A stretch of 64,000 nt of DNA from Rattus norvegicus (GCF_036323735.1 NC_086020.1:127691210-127755209); one strand, 5' to 3'; positions 43,270 to 55,560 are shown, counted from the stretch's first letter. A program made the numbers and translations. The notes: a model not told the origin generated them from the sequence alone.

Positions 43270-43658
43270 GGAATTTATGTAAAGAATTGTGGAGAGTGGA
43301 CATGGGTACATGATAAAAGTAGAGACTGTCCTCAATTCACCTAGACCCCTGATAACTTTCAGACACTGGGTTACCAACCAGGAATCATGTACTAGTTGAG
43401 ATGAGGCCCCCAGCACATATATAGCAGAGGGCTCCCAGGTCTAGGTTCAGTCAGAGAAGATGTACCTATAACCCTCAAGAGACTGGAGGCCCCAGGGAAT
43501 TTAGAGCTCTGGTGGGATGGGTGGCATGGGGACATCCTCGTGGAGACTGAGGGTTGGGGGAGAGGAGGTATGGGATGTGGAACAGTCAAAGTGTGACCAG
43601 GAGGGGAATAAAAGAATAAAATCTGGAGTATAAAATGCAAAGTAAACTAAAATAAAAA
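43270..43658 (+). mobile_element. 5'-truncated L1 3' end of an older family
   Basis: Contains 'ccaaccaggaatcatgtact', 'gttgagatgaggcccccagc', 'accctcaagagactggaggc', 'gggatgtggaacagtcaaag' and the end AATAAAAGAATAAAATCTGG. This is an older rodent L1 3' UTR type without the long G-rich tract of younger copies. A reversed copy of its last part lies at 60178-60300. Confidence 0.7.
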
Positions 43659-43875
43659 AGTAGAGTCTCTTGCATGTATTTAGATTTTTAAATGACAGGA
43701 CTAAAATCAAAGACATATCTCCTATAAAGATATATTTTTTTTACTTCTTCAATTATCCCATATGGACATGCATTTCTTAACTGTCCATATTTAAATTTAT
43801 TTCAACTATTCAACAAAAACTGCTGTATTCACACAGTTCTTGGAAATTTACATTTGGCGGAATTAATGCATGTAG

Positions 43876-44262
43876 TTAATCTTACTGGGCAACTTGACAA
43901 AACTCTAGCACGCCCCATGATATGGGGCTCTTATCATGCCTATAAGCGATTTTTTGATTACACTGATCAGGTAGGAATGATCAAACTGAAAGTGGTACCA
44001 TTCCTTTTGTCAGGAGTTCCCAAAGTGTATATATATAAACAAAAACTGGCTTAGTACAAGAATACATTTAATATATTGATCCACCCCCCCTTTTTTTCTG
44101 ATCGTGAATTCAATGTGAGCAGCTACTTTAAGCCTCTGCTTGCCTTGACAGCTCCATCATGATGGAGTATAAATCAAACTGTGGGCTGGTGAAATCTGTT
44201 TCTCTCTTCCATTGCCATTGTTAGAATATTTTACCATAGTATCAGGAAAAGAAAAGCAGACA
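43876..44262 (+). repeat. LTR-like rodent repeat, MaLR-type (tentative)
   Basis: Begins 'taatcttactgggcaacttg', includes 'gaattcaatgtgagcagcta', 'ttaagcctctgcttgccttg' and 'agctccatcatgatggagta', and ends 'taccatagtatcaggaaaag'. The order fits a dispersed rodent LTR whose 3' part normally holds AATAAA; here that signal is mutated. An insertion or divergence occurs around 43990-44100. Confidence 0.5.
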
Positions 44263-45069
44263 ATGATCTAGGGCAAAGTCTGAGACTATTAGGGCAAAGC
44301 AGAAGAACCTGCTTTCCTCCTATGAGATGGAAGAGAAGTATTGCTATTTGAATTCGGCTTTCATAAGCTGTGTTCCAATTTTATCTGTGTTTCTGAATTT
44401 AGATAGTATTTGGGGGGTCTAGTTGAGAAAAACATCTGAAAAACATAAATATTTATAAATTGATATTATTTTATTAAGAAGACTTTCGTAACTATAAATA
44501 ATGTTATAAATAAAAGCCAAACTAGCACAATCCCACAAAAGCTAATAATAGTTTCCATGTTTCGCCTTAGCTGAAAAATAAGTAAAAAGGTTTATAAGCT
44601 GAAAAATATACGAAATAGACAGTATAAATGTGGTCTATCTTGGAACACGAGGAGGTTTAATGTTCCTCTGTAAATGTAGCCTCTACCGTCAAGCACTATA
44701 GCTGTCTATAGTGTCCTGAACTCCTTTGTCTATAGCAAGAGACATTAATTACCACCAAGATTTTGAAGTGTCCCAGAAAATTGAAGGTACAGAAATTATT
44801 AAATTCTTTTCCATGCACAAGTCACTGCCGAAGCACAGTTTCTATAGTCAAGTCTGGTTATTCTACTCTCCTGGTTCTCCTACTTAGAATTCCAGTAATC
44901 AAGTTAAATCAGAGAAGTTAATTTAGTTTGTGTGAATTCACTCTATATACAGGTAGTACTTTGTAAATTCAAACAGTTACTCTAAACATTATGGCTCCTG
45001 TTAAAGTCTAAAAAATTCCTATGTTTGAGTAAATTTAATTATTTTTTCTTTTTTAATATTTATTTTTAA
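44263..45069. other. Unassigned AT-rich sequence
   Basis: No recognised repeat or gene. Confidence 0.5.
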
Positions 45070-45805
45070 TAGAGATTTTGATTTTTTTACTTGATATTAT
45101 CTTTACTTACATTTCAAATGTTATCACTTTTCCCAGTTTTCCCTCTGGAATCCTCCTATACCACTGCCTTTAGGAAAGTGTCCCTCCAACCACCCACCCA
45201 CTCCTTCCAATCTCCCTGCCCTAGCATTTCCCTACAGGGGCATTGAGCCTTCACAGGGCCAAGGGCCTCTCTTCTCATTGATGCCCAATAAGGCCATCGT
45301 CTGCTACATATGTGGCTGGAGTCATGGATCCCTCCATGTGTACTTTTTGGCTGGTGGTTTAGTCTCTGGGAGCTCTGGTGGGGGTCTTGGTTGATTTTGT
45401 TGTTCTTCCTATGGGGTTGAAAACGCCTTCAGCTCCTTAAGTCCTTTTTCTAAGTCCTCCATTTGGGCCCTGTTTTCAGACCAATGGTTAGTTGAGAGCA
45501 TCTGAGTCTGTATATCTCTGCCTCTGGCAGAACATCTCAGGAAATAGCTATATCAGGTTCCTGTCAGCATGTACTTCTTGCCATCCGCAATATTGTCTGG
45601 GTTTGGTGATAGTATATGGGATGGATTCCCGGGTGGGGCCCTCTCTGGATGACCTCTCCCTCAGTCTCTGTTCCACACTTTGTCTCTGTATTTCCTCCTG
45701 TGAATATTTTGTTCTCCTTTCTAAGAAGAACTGAAGATCCACTCTTTGGTTTTCCAACTTCCTGAGCTTCATTTGGTCTGTGGTTGTATCTTGAATATTT
45801 TTTTC
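45070..45805 (-). mobile_element. Antisense L1 3' UTR, older type
   Basis: 'cttacatttcaaatgttatc', a C-rich segment, 'tggctggagtcatggatccc', 'tatggggttgaaaacgcctt' and 'ggttcctgtcagcatgtact' match reversed L1 3' UTR order. It ends near 'cttgaatatttttttctaag' before ORF2. Diverged from the younger copies. Confidence 0.82.
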
Positions 45806-46111
45806 TAAGATGAGACTGATGGTGGAAAATGAAATAAAAATGAGTAGGCAGAATATATCAGAAGGAATTGGATAGGAAAACAGCATTGTAGATTTTCAGT
45901 ACTGTTGGATTTTATGCCTCCCACAACACACAGATGTGCACAGACAACAAGCCCTCTAAAACATGTGTTCCAAATATAAGAGAAAACAGATAATATTTTC
46001 ATTATAAAATTGAATTAATTTTCTTAACATAATGTGTTTCAGTTTCATTAATTTCTCTTGAATAACATGATTATTTAAAAAATTATTATATTTGTTTATT
46101 GCACTTAAGAG

Positions 46112-46275
46112 TGTAGAAGGTACACATGTCACAGTGTGCACTGGAGGATACAAGTCAACTTCTTGTTGTAATTAGTTCCTTTTTTCCAATATGTGAGTTC
46201 TTGGAATTGACCTCAGATTCTTAGGCTTGGCTCCAAGTATCTTGGTCCAATGAACACTCTCTCCAGCTCATGATT
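46112..46275 (-). repeat. Old tRNA-derived SINE (B2/B4 superfamily), antisense
   Basis: 'agtgtgcactggaggataca', 'aatatgtgagttcttggaat', 'gacctcagattcttaggctt' and 'tctctccagctcatgatttt' are in the order of the reversed SINE also seen at 1.1 and 47.9 kb. Confidence 0.58.
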
Positions 46276-46418
46276 TTATCTTCGTTTACAGATAAATAAA
46301 ATTCCATATGTTCCATGTGCTATTATCTACTCATCTTTTAAGAATATCTAAACTTATTCTTTTTCCTAGGTATTTATTATTAAGCAGTAATCAAAATGGC
46401 TATAAATCTCTAACAATG

Positions 46419-46422
46419 GTGT

Positions 46423-46472
<50 letters not shown>
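46419..46472. repeat. (TG)n microsatellite
   Basis: TG run of about 52 bp with one TTT interruption. Confidence 0.97.
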
Positions 46473-46475
<3 letters not shown>

Positions 46476-46499
46476 TTATGAAACTATTAAGGACAAAGA

Positions 46500-47859
46500 G
46501 ACAGCACAATGAACACTTCCTCTCACTACCAAAATATGACTTTGTGAAGAAATGAGCCAGACAAAATTGGAGCAGAAAACATGGAGAAGGACATTGGAGA
46601 AAGGGAAAAATCACAAAAAGTAGTAAAATTAAACCTACTACTTCTTCATATGCTGTCATTAACACTTAAAAGAAAAAGAGCCACAAGAAAATCATGAGAA
46701 AACATCAAACCTTTTCAACAGATTGAAAAAGTCCCTCCCTGAGGGATTACTAGAAGTTACCTGTTCTTGGAAGAAATGGTATTATTTTCTTCAGTGTGGT
46801 AGACACTAACAAGTTGCTCTTGCTTCAGTAAATGATCATCTGCCCGCACCCAGGCAAGAAATTCTAATCAAACACAAAAAAAATAAGCCTTGTAGGTAGG
46901 ATGTGATTTTTTGAGATGTATTCCAGTAAGGGGGTGGTGGGGATGAGAGATGAATGAATGGCCATGAAAACAACTAAAATTCATTGCAAACGGATATGCA
47001 GCTGCTAAAAAAATCAATGATTTAAAATTGATTGAAAGAACATTAGAGGCATTTAACTGTAAGAGTTTTTATTCTAAAGTTTCAGAATTGGAGACTTTGC
47101 AACTGACAAATAAAGGAAACCCATATTTAACTTGATAATTAAACTTTTATAAAATAACTCATGAAAAAAATTCTCAACCTTCCCAATCAATTTTGCTAGT
47201 ATAATTTTTTATGCTTCAACAACCAGCAAGGAGAATGAGAAAAACAATCAATCAAGCCAAAATTAATATATTATTTTTCATTTTTCATATTTTGTGAACA
47301 AGGGATCTGAAGCAAAGCTTTATGCATCTAGACAAGTAGTCTATCAGTGACATAAGTCCCTTACTCCCTTATATTGCTGTTAATAGACACGATGCAGTCA
47401 ATTTATCCAGCCTTAGACTTCTGGGTTATCAGATGTATACAACACCCCAACCAGCAGTGTTTTCAGTTTTAATAATGCCTCTCTTTAATTTCTTGATTTT
47501 TGTTAGTTCTAACATAGCTACCAAGAAAATGAAATCAGAACTGAGGCATTTCCTTACTTGGTTATTATCTACAATATCTTGCAAAATAACTAGCTTGAAA
47601 TAGAAAATCAAATTATTTGACAAGCAAGTGAATGACTGACTGAATGAGTGAATAGGTATTCACTCGAAAAGTAAATTGTTTTTTTGACAAAAATGCTTTC
47701 TCTAAGAAATTTAGAAATAAATAGGAGTAGAAAAATAATTTTCATTTTTGTGAATAAATAAATCAGGTAACTGGTATATCTAATGTTCACGATGTCTACT
47801 TTGGTTATATGTCAACTTCTTTTCCTCAGGTTTTAAAAAAAATACTACTACATTTTATT
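46500..47859. other. Unassigned AT-rich sequence
   Basis: No recognised gene or repeat. GA(A)TGAGTGAAT-type short repeats occur near 47625-47665. Confidence 0.45.
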
Positions 47860-48030
47860 TATTTTGTTGTAGGGCATTATGCAGGTCTTAAGGTAAATGG
47901 GAGGAGGTCAGTGTACAATGAATGGGTGTAGGCTCTCCTTTCACCAACTGGGTCCTCAGGATAGAATTCAGGTTGTTAGTTTTGGGCCAGACATCTTTGC
48001 TCATTGGTCTACATAGATGGCCTTTCCTTT
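47860..48030 (-). repeat. Old tRNA-derived SINE (B2/B4 superfamily), antisense
   Basis: 'atgggaggaggtcagtgtac', 'ctctcctttcaccaactggg', 'tcctcaggatagaattcagg' and 'acatctttgctcattggtct' follow the reversed SINE order. Confidence 0.6.
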
Positions 48031-48336
48031 ATTTTTTAATTGCTCTACTCATCAAAGAATTGGAGCCACGATATTAATTTTATGGCATATTAAAAATAAA
48101 ATTACATCTTCTAATGAAGAGCGACTATACAAAAAAGGTTGATACAAAGAAAGAGTTCTTTCTAACAAACCCAAACAAATATAAAATACAACAGGAACAA
48201 GAAAATAATTTTCTCTTCTTTTTTCTACTTTGTCTTATAAGAATATTTATTAAGTTATTTCTTAAGATAATTCATTAGAAATCACATTTTTAGGTAATTT
48301 AACAAAGCCAATCCATTCAACAACATTCAAATCAAT

Positions 48337-48363
48337 TCTTTTTTTTTTTTTTTTTTTTTTTTT
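48337..48363. repeat. Poly-T tract
   Basis: About 27 consecutive T residues after TTC. It may be the tail of a lost antisense retroelement, but the right side shows no recognisable element. Confidence 0.9.
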
Positions 48364-49108
48364 GTAAAGATATTTCTGGCACATCTACTCCAAACTCTCA
48401 TTAAAATCAACAGTGAAAGCTACTCTGTCAATCATTCAGAAACCATATGGGTGTGACAAATCCTAATCAACATACACACATATGAAAAGCACCATTTCTT
48501 AGCTAAGAAATTCAAATTAAGTGAACCGATTTAGACTTATTGTAAACAAATATAGGAAATGCCTGCTGTAATACCTTTCCTGGGGACTTGATTTCTAGCC
48601 ACACAGGTGGAAAAGAAAATAAGAAGCCAAAGAAATCCTTCTGCCCAGATCCTGCTGGTGGCCCATGGGTTTAGGTTCTTTTGATGAAGACTGGTGACTC
48701 AAAAGGCAGGTTCATAATGGAAAGCACCACAGTGGGGAGATGGCGGATGAAAGCGACTTCAGTGGAGTTCTCTGCACAACTGCAGGCAGATGTATCGAAT
48801 TCTTCTTTCACATGAAATTGCCTACTGTGTCCTTGGAATCTTTTAGGATTTAAGACCCTCTTAGACTTTCATGTTTCTTATGAGTTTTGGCAATCTACTG
48901 AACTTCCCAATACCTTGTAGAACAGAATGTAATCCAAAGATTACATTAAAAATAAAAACTTAACGAAATCATTTTTTTCCAAGTGAACTCTAATACATAG
49001 AAAACTGACAGATGATAAGGTGTTTTTCCTCTATCAAGTATTTACTAACCCTTCTGTGTCATTTAAACTTTTTTGTTAAGTTTTAGGACATTTTCCTTTT
49101 GGGAGGAA
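48364..49108. other. Unassigned sequence
   Basis: No repeat identified with confidence; slightly GC-richer around 48590-48850. Confidence 0.45.
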
Positions 49109-49414
49109 TGTCTGAGTTAGGGTTTTACTGCTGTGAACAGACACCAGGACCAAGGCAACTCTTATAAGGACAGCATTTAACTGGGGCTGGCTTACAGGTT
49201 CAGAAGTTCAGTCCATTATCATCAAGGTGGGAGCAGGACAATGTCTGGGGAGGCATAGAGAAGGAGGAGTTGAAAGTTCTACATCTCAATCTTAAGGTTG
49301 CTAGAAGACCTACTTCCAGGCAGCTAAAAAAAGTCTCAAAGCCCATCCCTACAGAGACACACTTCCTCCAACAAGGCCATAGCTCTCTGGGCCTAGAATA
49401 TTCAAACTACTACA
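49109..49414 (-). repeat. LTR-like rodent repeat, about 306 bp, TG...CA ends
   Basis: Starts TGTCTGAGTTAGGGTTTTAC, continues 'gaacagacaccaggaccaag', 'gcaactcttataaggacagc', 'aactggggctggcttacagg', 'ttcagtccattatcatcaag' and 'cttcctccaacaaggccata', and ends ATTCAAACTACTACA. The TG and CA ends and reversed ATTTAA/AATTAAA position suggest a MaLR-type solo LTR in antisense. Moderately diverged and apparently complete. Confidence 0.6.
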
Positions 49415-49974
49415 AGTTGGATATCAACAATTTTTATTTAACTAACTGATAAATAAGAGGATTAGGAGATGTATTACAATGAGTTTAAAGGAATATTCAA
49501 AGTTCAGACAAATATAAAAATTGTTTATCAAAGCTGAAATCAAATTTTCTCCCCCTCTTTCTTTATCCTTATACCATTGACTTCCCTTTCTTTACCTTCC
49601 ATTCGTTCTTCCCTTTCTTTCATTCCTTTTTTTCTATCTTTCCTTCAGCATTATAGGACTTAATCTGGAGCATCATGGGAGGCAAGCGGCCTACAAATGA
49701 CCTACAGACCCAAAGAGAAAATCAGTTTTCTTTATTGATACAGCACTGGCCTGCTTCACAGTTATCAGAAATTCATTAAGCTGAATGGGTTGGTATGTCT
49801 AAAAATAAGTATATGCATTAGTAACAGTTTTCCTAAAATGTGTGTCTTCTTATTAGTTCTACAGCTCAAAGAAAAGAATAATGTCCAATAGAATCTGATA
49901 AATAGGATGAGGAAGAGTAGCTGTTTTCTCTTCCCAGGAATCTTATTGTCAACATAAAAGTAATTGATATCCAT
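49415..49974. other. Unassigned sequence
   Basis: Pyrimidine-rich (CTTT, CCTTT) region at 49545-49650, otherwise nothing recognised. Confidence 0.4.
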
Positions 49975-50165
49975 AGCCAAAAGAAAATGCAAATTAAAAC
50001 TACTTTGGAATACCACATCACCTCTGTTACAATGGCTATTATCAATAAATATGAGAAAAAACTTAAAGATACAGATATCTTCATTCGTTATTGACAGGGA
50101 TGGAAATTAATACTGCTTTTGTAGAAATTAATTTGGACATTTTTCAAAATATATAAATAGAATAT
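49975..50165 (+). mobile_element. Ancient L1 ORF2 fragment, plus
   Basis: 'caaaagaaaatgcaaattaa' and 'ggaataccacatcacctctg' match ORF2 text coding for the conserved C-terminal region (MQIKT...YHLTPV-type). Plus orientation, with many stops. Confidence 0.7.
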
Positions 50166-50199
50166 ATCATATGACACTGTCATTTTGTGACATTTTGTC

Positions 50200-50770
50200 A
50201 TCCTAGTCATTAATGTGGTTGTTTCCAATTCCTGGCTATTATGAATAAAGAAGCAATGAACATGGTTTCACATGTGTCTCTGTGGTAGGGTGAAGTATCC
50301 TCTGGGTATATACATAAAAGTCATAGATGGCTTACAGAAATGTTTCAGTTTCATGAGGGGCCATTTACTCTTAATCTTCTAGTCTTCACTATTGGTATTC
50401 TGTACAGGAAGCTATCTCCCATGCCAATGTGCTCAAGGCTATTCCCCAGTTACTCTTTTATCAGATTCAGTGTGTCTGGCTTTATGTTGAGGTCTTTCAT
50501 CAAGTTGGACTTGAGTTTTGTGCAGAGTGATATATATGGTTCTATTTGTATTCTTCTACATACCAACATCCATTAAGACTAGTATCATTTGTTTAAGATG
50601 CTTTTTCTTTCTTATATATTTCTAACTTCTTTACCAAGTATAAGGTGTTCATCTGTGAATGAATTTATAATTTGGTCTTCTATTCGATTCTGTTGATCAA
50701 GGTGTATATTTTTATATCAATAAAATGTGGGATTTTTCTTTTACTATTTCTCTGTAATACAGGTGTCCCT
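50200..50770 (-). mobile_element. Ancient L1 ORF2 fragment, antisense
   Basis: 'ttcctggctattatgaataa', 'tatcctctgggtatatacat', then 'cagattcagtgtgtctggct' and 'attcttctacataccaacat' are reversed ORF2 C-terminal text. There is a jump at about 50335 between two non-adjacent ORF2 positions. Confidence 0.75.
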
Positions 50771-50774
50771 CCCA

Positions 50775-51602
50775 ACAATCAATGGTTTTTTAAAATATGA
50801 TACACTTATACAATAGCATATTCTCAGCTATTAACAAATGACATCATGAAATTTGTTTGCAAATTGATGGAAATAGAAAAACCATCATTCTCATTGGAGT
50901 AACTCATACTGAGAAAAACCTTGTATGGACTTAATTTTAAGTAGATGTTAGTTGTGAAGCAAAGGATACTCATACAACAAGTCATAGACCCAGAGAAACT
51001 AAGTAACAAGGGGAACTTAATGGGACACAGGGATCTTCATGAGAAAGGGAAATAGAATAGATCTTATGGATAGACTGGGGACTGGGAAGATGGGAATAGG
51101 AAGGATCAGTTAGGGGGTAATGGAAGGAGACACTACTGGGAGAGAGGACTGAAATTGGGGATCATTTCCTAGGAGAAACCCAATGCAATGAAGACTCAAT
51201 GGAATCTACAATGCTGATACTAGTGAAGACTAGTAATATGGGGCATTAAGCCTAAAGGGGCCATTCTTTGTAACTAGGCAAGACCACCAGTGGAGTGATG
51301 GGGACACCAACCCAGCCACAAAACCTTTGGCCTATAGTTTGTCATATATGCAGGATATGCTGGCACTGAACACTAGCATAATCTTCATCAGAGCAATTTC
51401 ATGCAGTACCTGATGAAGGCTGATACAGAGCCCACACTCAAACATTAGGCAGAGCTTGGAGAGTCCTGTGGAGGACTGAAGGATCAGAGGAATCAGAAGT
51501 GTCAAGGACACCATAAGAACACAGCCCACCGAATCAATGGACAGAGACTCAAGTAGATTCACAGAGATCAAAGAACCTGTGTGGGTCACTTTATAGTTCC
51601 AC
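50775..51602 (+). mobile_element. Ancient L1 ORF2 C-terminus and 3' UTR, plus
   Basis: 'tattctcagctattaacaaa', 'gcaaattgatggaaatagaa' and 'catcattctcattggagtaa' are the ORF2 end, followed by a 3' UTR with 'gaagatgggaataggaagga' and 'ccaccagtggagtgatgggg'. The 3' UTR differs from the young type. Plus orientation between two antisense pieces. Confidence 0.7.
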
Positions 51603-51604
51603 AA

Positions 51605-51930
51605 GCAGTGCAAGAGTGTTCCCCTTACTGCACATTCTTGCCAGCATGAGCTGTCATTTGTGGTTTTGATCTAAGCCTTTCTGACGTATGTAAGATGAGA
51701 TATCAAAGTAGTTTTGATTTGCATTGTCCTAATAATTGAAGATGTTAATCATTTCTTTAAGAGTGATCTTTAAATTTGAGAATACTTTGCTTAGATCTGT
51801 ACTTCATTTTTAATTATATTACATGTTTTTTTGATATCTGCTTTTTTGAATTCTTTATATATTTTGAATATTACCCTTCTATTGGATATGTGGTTACTAA
51901 AATTTGTAAATGTAGATTTTTTAGTCTCTT
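51605..51930 (-). mobile_element. Ancient L1 ORF2 fragment, antisense (left of the LTR)
   Basis: 'gtgttccccttactgcacat', 'tcaaagtagttttgatttgc', 'gaagatgttaatcatttctt' and 'gaattctttatatattttga' are reversed ORF2. It resumes after the LTR-like insert at 52628. Confidence 0.82.
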
Positions 51931-52627
51931 GCTCTAATTGTCTCCCAGGATTGCTGCCTCTGTCTGCTAACCTAGGTATAGTCCTAGAAACTTCTTGTCT
52001 CCATACAATCCAGCATCTAGAATGTTTTGAGCCTCAGAAACTTATTGCTGAATAAACTCACCCCTTCCCAGCTTGGGCTGGTCCTCTTAGATGCTCTGGC
52101 CCAAATGTCTCTCCAAGATGACTGATTCAATCTGGCTTTTCTGTTTCTCCTGAACTGTTTTGCTTGATCTCAAACTTTTCTAGTACTCTTTTCTGATCTT
52201 CTTGATACTTCTCATTCTCTGGCTTATTCTGTCTTCACCTGTGTCTAGCTTGTTTTCTTTCTGCAACCTGTCTCTGTACAACTGTTCCAGAAAAACTGTC
52301 CCCCTTCCCTTTTTCACTCTTCGTACTCCTTTAATAGCTTTCATTTGTTCTCTCTTCTTGTTAGAGTTGAGCATATTGTATTCTGTCAAATTTGTCACTT
52401 TGTCTGCCACTCAATTAGACATTACTTTTAAACATAGGTGCTTCCTTCTACAAACCAACTTTACTTTCATTGTGTGATTAAGGCCCTGTTTATATTCCAG
52501 CCAGAGGGATTAAGAGTGTGTTTAAGGCAGAGCCATACCACAACTAGAAACAGTTTTTTTTTCTTTTTCTCTCACTAAATAACACTATCTCAGGTTCACA
52601 TCAAGATCAAATATCCCACAACAAAAC
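51918..52627 (+). repeat. Solo-LTR-like insert within the antisense L1
   Basis: 'tgtctcccaggattgctgcc', 'tgctgaataaactcacccct' (AATAAA), 'gatgactgattcaatctggc', 'ttctctggcttattctgtct', 'ccacaactagaaacagtttt' and the end 'atcaaatatcccacaaca'. These are reminiscent of a rodent ERV LTR of about 0.7 kb (RMER-like). It interrupts the L1 ORF2: the sequence matching 'aagatctttt' occurs in modified form on both sides, consistent with a short TSD. Confidence 0.6.
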
Positions 52628-54298
52628 ATCTTTTTCCATTCTGCAGTGTGCTTCTTCATTCAAAGGATAGATTCCTTTGCTATGCAGACACTCTTAAGTT
52701 GATGAGGCTCCATTTTATTAATTGTTATTATTGCTTGTAGCTAACTGTGCTATGTTTGGGAAGTTTTCCAGAATCAGTGAGTTCAAGGGAATTCTCCACT
52801 TTGTAGTCCTGTTCAGTGTATCTGGTTTTATGTTGAGGTTTTTTTTTTAATACCTTTGGAGTTTTGTTTTGTGCAAGGTGATAAGTATAGATCTATTTTG
52901 ATTCTTCTACATGCAGCCATCCAGTTTGATTAGCAGCATTTCCTGAAGATCCTGTAGGGTTTATTGTTATTGCTGTTTGATTTTTATTTTGTTTTGTTAT
53001 GTTTTCCAGATTGTATTTTTTGAAATTCTTTATAAAACAAATCAGATATCTTTAGGTGTGTATATTTGTTTGATTAATTCAATTCCATGAAGCAACATGC
53101 CTTTTTTTCTGTATTTTCCTTTTTTTTCCCTCAAATACCTTGTTCCTTTTATTGCCATATCTTGATAGTAAAACTTGAAATCAGAGATAGGACTACATCT
53201 GGCAATTCTTTTGTTGTTGGGTTTTCCTTGATTTCTTGCTCTTTTTCTGTTTCCATAAGAACTGGAAAATTGTTCATATTTTTTTTGTACCATGGGTGAT
53301 TTTCCTATATTAACCTTTGAATACTTGATTATGGGATATTTTGTCACCTTCTGATATCTTCTTCAGTTTCTTTAAGTTTTTAATATAAAAGTATTTCACT
53401 TGTTTGGTTATAACACATTATCCCAAACTGTATTATTTGAAGCTACTTTCAATGGTATCGTTTCCCTGGTTTTCTTATCTTTTGTCATTGGTATATAGAA
53501 ATGCTACTGATTTCATGAGTTAATTTTGTATTCAGTTGTTTGGCTGAAAGTATTTATCAGCTGTAGAAGATTCCTGGTGGAATGTTTCAAGATCATTTAC
53601 ATTTATTATTATATCATCTACAAATAAAGATACTCTTGACTTCTTCCTTTCCATTTTGCATCACCTCTTATAGTCTTATTTTTCTCGCAAAGACTTCAAA
53701 TACTATATTGAGAAGATATAAAAAGAGTGGATAATCTGTTCTTATCTTTCATTTAGTGGAATTTTAGTTTGAGTGTTACTCCACTTATGCTGATGTTGGC
53801 TTGCTGTTAACTGCTTTTATTATGTTGACATATGTCCTTTTTATCCCTAGTTTCTCTCTGGTACTTTTATCATGAAGGAATTTGCCAAAAGCTTTTTCTG
53901 TATTTAATGAGATAATCTTTCCGTATTTAATGAGAGAATCTTTTTTCTTCCAGTTTGCTTATATGATTATTACATTCATCCTTTGACATATGTTAATCTC
54001 TGCATCACAGAGCTGACATCTACTTCATCATGTTTGATGATCTTTTTGATGTGTTCTTAAATTCAGCTTGCCAGTGTTTTATTGAGTAGATTTTGATCTA
54101 TGTTGATAAGGGACAATAGTCTATAAATTTTTTGGGAGGATTAGGTCTTTATGTGGTTTGGACATTAACTGTGGTCTCCTAAAACAAATTGAGCAATGTG
54201 CAATATTCCTTCTGTTTCAATTTTGAGGAATGATTTGAGATTTGGCATTAACTCTTTTATAAGTCTGGTAGAATTCTATGCTAAAGCCATCTGGCAAG
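52628..54298 (-). mobile_element. Ancient L1 ORF2, antisense (right of the LTR)
   Basis: Reversed ORF2 from 'gatgaggctccattttatta' through 'tgtatctggttttatgttga', 'atgcagccatccagtttgat' and 'atcatctacaaataaagata' (FVDD-type form of the catalytic motif, 53613-53624) to 'agcttgccagtgttttattg' and 'gtagaattctatgctaaagc'. Stops and indels are abundant. It is far more diverged than the 30.9 kb copy. Confidence 0.85.
53900..53944. repeat. Tandem duplication of about 22-23 bp
   Basis: GTATTTAATGAGATAATCTTT is followed at once by CCGTATTTAATGAGAGAATC. It lies within the decayed L1, so it is a later local slippage event. Confidence 0.85.
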
Positions 54299-54375
54299 CA
54301 CATGGTACATATACATGTTAGAAGGCAAAACGCACATAAGATAAACATGAATGAATCTAAATTTAAAAATCAGCT
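54299..54375 (+). repeat. B3 SINE 3' tail fragment
   Basis: 'gcacatggtacatatacatg', 'aggcaaaacgcacataagat' and an A-rich end resemble the last third of B3. It abuts the end of the L1 fragment. Confidence 0.5.
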
Positions 54376-55439
54376 TTACTTTTTTTTAATGTTGCAAATA
54401 TCTCTCTGGCCATGAAAACGGCAAGGCTAGCTGCATGTCTGTACCCATACCTCCTTTTTCCTAACTTCTAACTCAACCCTGAACTGAAAGGAAACCTCTA
54501 ACCTAAAGAGATTAACCAAGAAAGCATAGGTAATATAGAATTCCAGACTAGCAAAGCAAAAGAAGTAACACATACATATCACAAAAAGAAAATAATGAAA
54601 AACAAATATTTCTCAATGATAACTCAAAACCCATAAAACCCATAAAAACACTACACCAAAGGTTACATCTTACTGTCCTGTTGAGAACATTTTCTTTACG
54701 TGAATATTTTTCTCTAATGTGACTTGCATGTATTTAACTACACAGAAATAAAACAAAAGGAAACAAACCCTGAACACAAGACAAAATCTTGGATGTATTT
54801 TCTTGGACATCTACTACAAAATCATGGTGGAATAAAATTCATCAAGCAGGTAACATCCTTTTATGCACTTAGGTCATCAGTTACATTTGCAGTACAGTAA
54901 TACTTTGAGTCATTTTTCTAATTTTTATATAGTACAAGGAGATGAAAGTTTTGCTTGTGTCCAGTTTTAGTCTGTAATTCCATATACTATTTTTTCCACA
55001 CTGTAATTTCTGTACACTATTTCAGTGCACTATTTGCCTGAAGAGAGAATAGTGACTCAATATTACCTTCTTAAAATCCTAGTTAAATAATTAACTTACA
55101 TTATTTTGCAAACTTTCAGATTCCCTAATACAGTTCAAATTCTGATTAAAAGATGAGAAGTTGACCTAGTTACACATGGCAGTGATCATAGTATACAGAG
55201 ACTAGACCAGGAAGATTAAAAACTTGAGGTCAGTTTGTGATATAGCAAGAACTTATTAAAAAATCATTAAGAACTGACTGACTGATAAAAATTTTTAAGT
55301 TGGACAAAGACTTAATTTTTCTGTATCTAGGGAGGCAAACTCCAAAGTACTAATAATAGTGTGACTTATCTATATGTTGTTACATTTGATGGATATATTG
55401 TTAAAAACCCTCAAGATTAATAAGATTTGCTACTGGTAT
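54376..55439. other. Unassigned AT-rich sequence
   Basis: CCCATAAAACCCATAAAA occurs as a small direct repeat near 54628. 55150-55270 has weak B1-like phrases ('cttgaggtcagtttgtgata'). Otherwise nothing recognised. Confidence 0.4.
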
Positions 55440-55560
55440 TAAAGCCAGACTGTCTCACCCTCCTGGATTTTATGTGGGTTCTAGAGATCCAAATTGGGCA
55501 TCTAGTGCTCATACTTGTCTGGCAAGCTTTTTCCCACTATGCCACCTCCCAGTTCCTTTG
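55440..55560 (-). repeat. tRNA-derived SINE fragment, antisense
   Basis: 'ttatgtgggttctagagatc', 'aaattgggcatctagtgctc' and 'actatgccacctcccagttc' match the reversed tRNA-type SINE head. Confidence 0.55.

Noticed and set aside
43854..44054. 66-codon frame considered as an exon
   Set aside because: Falls within an LTR-like repeat.
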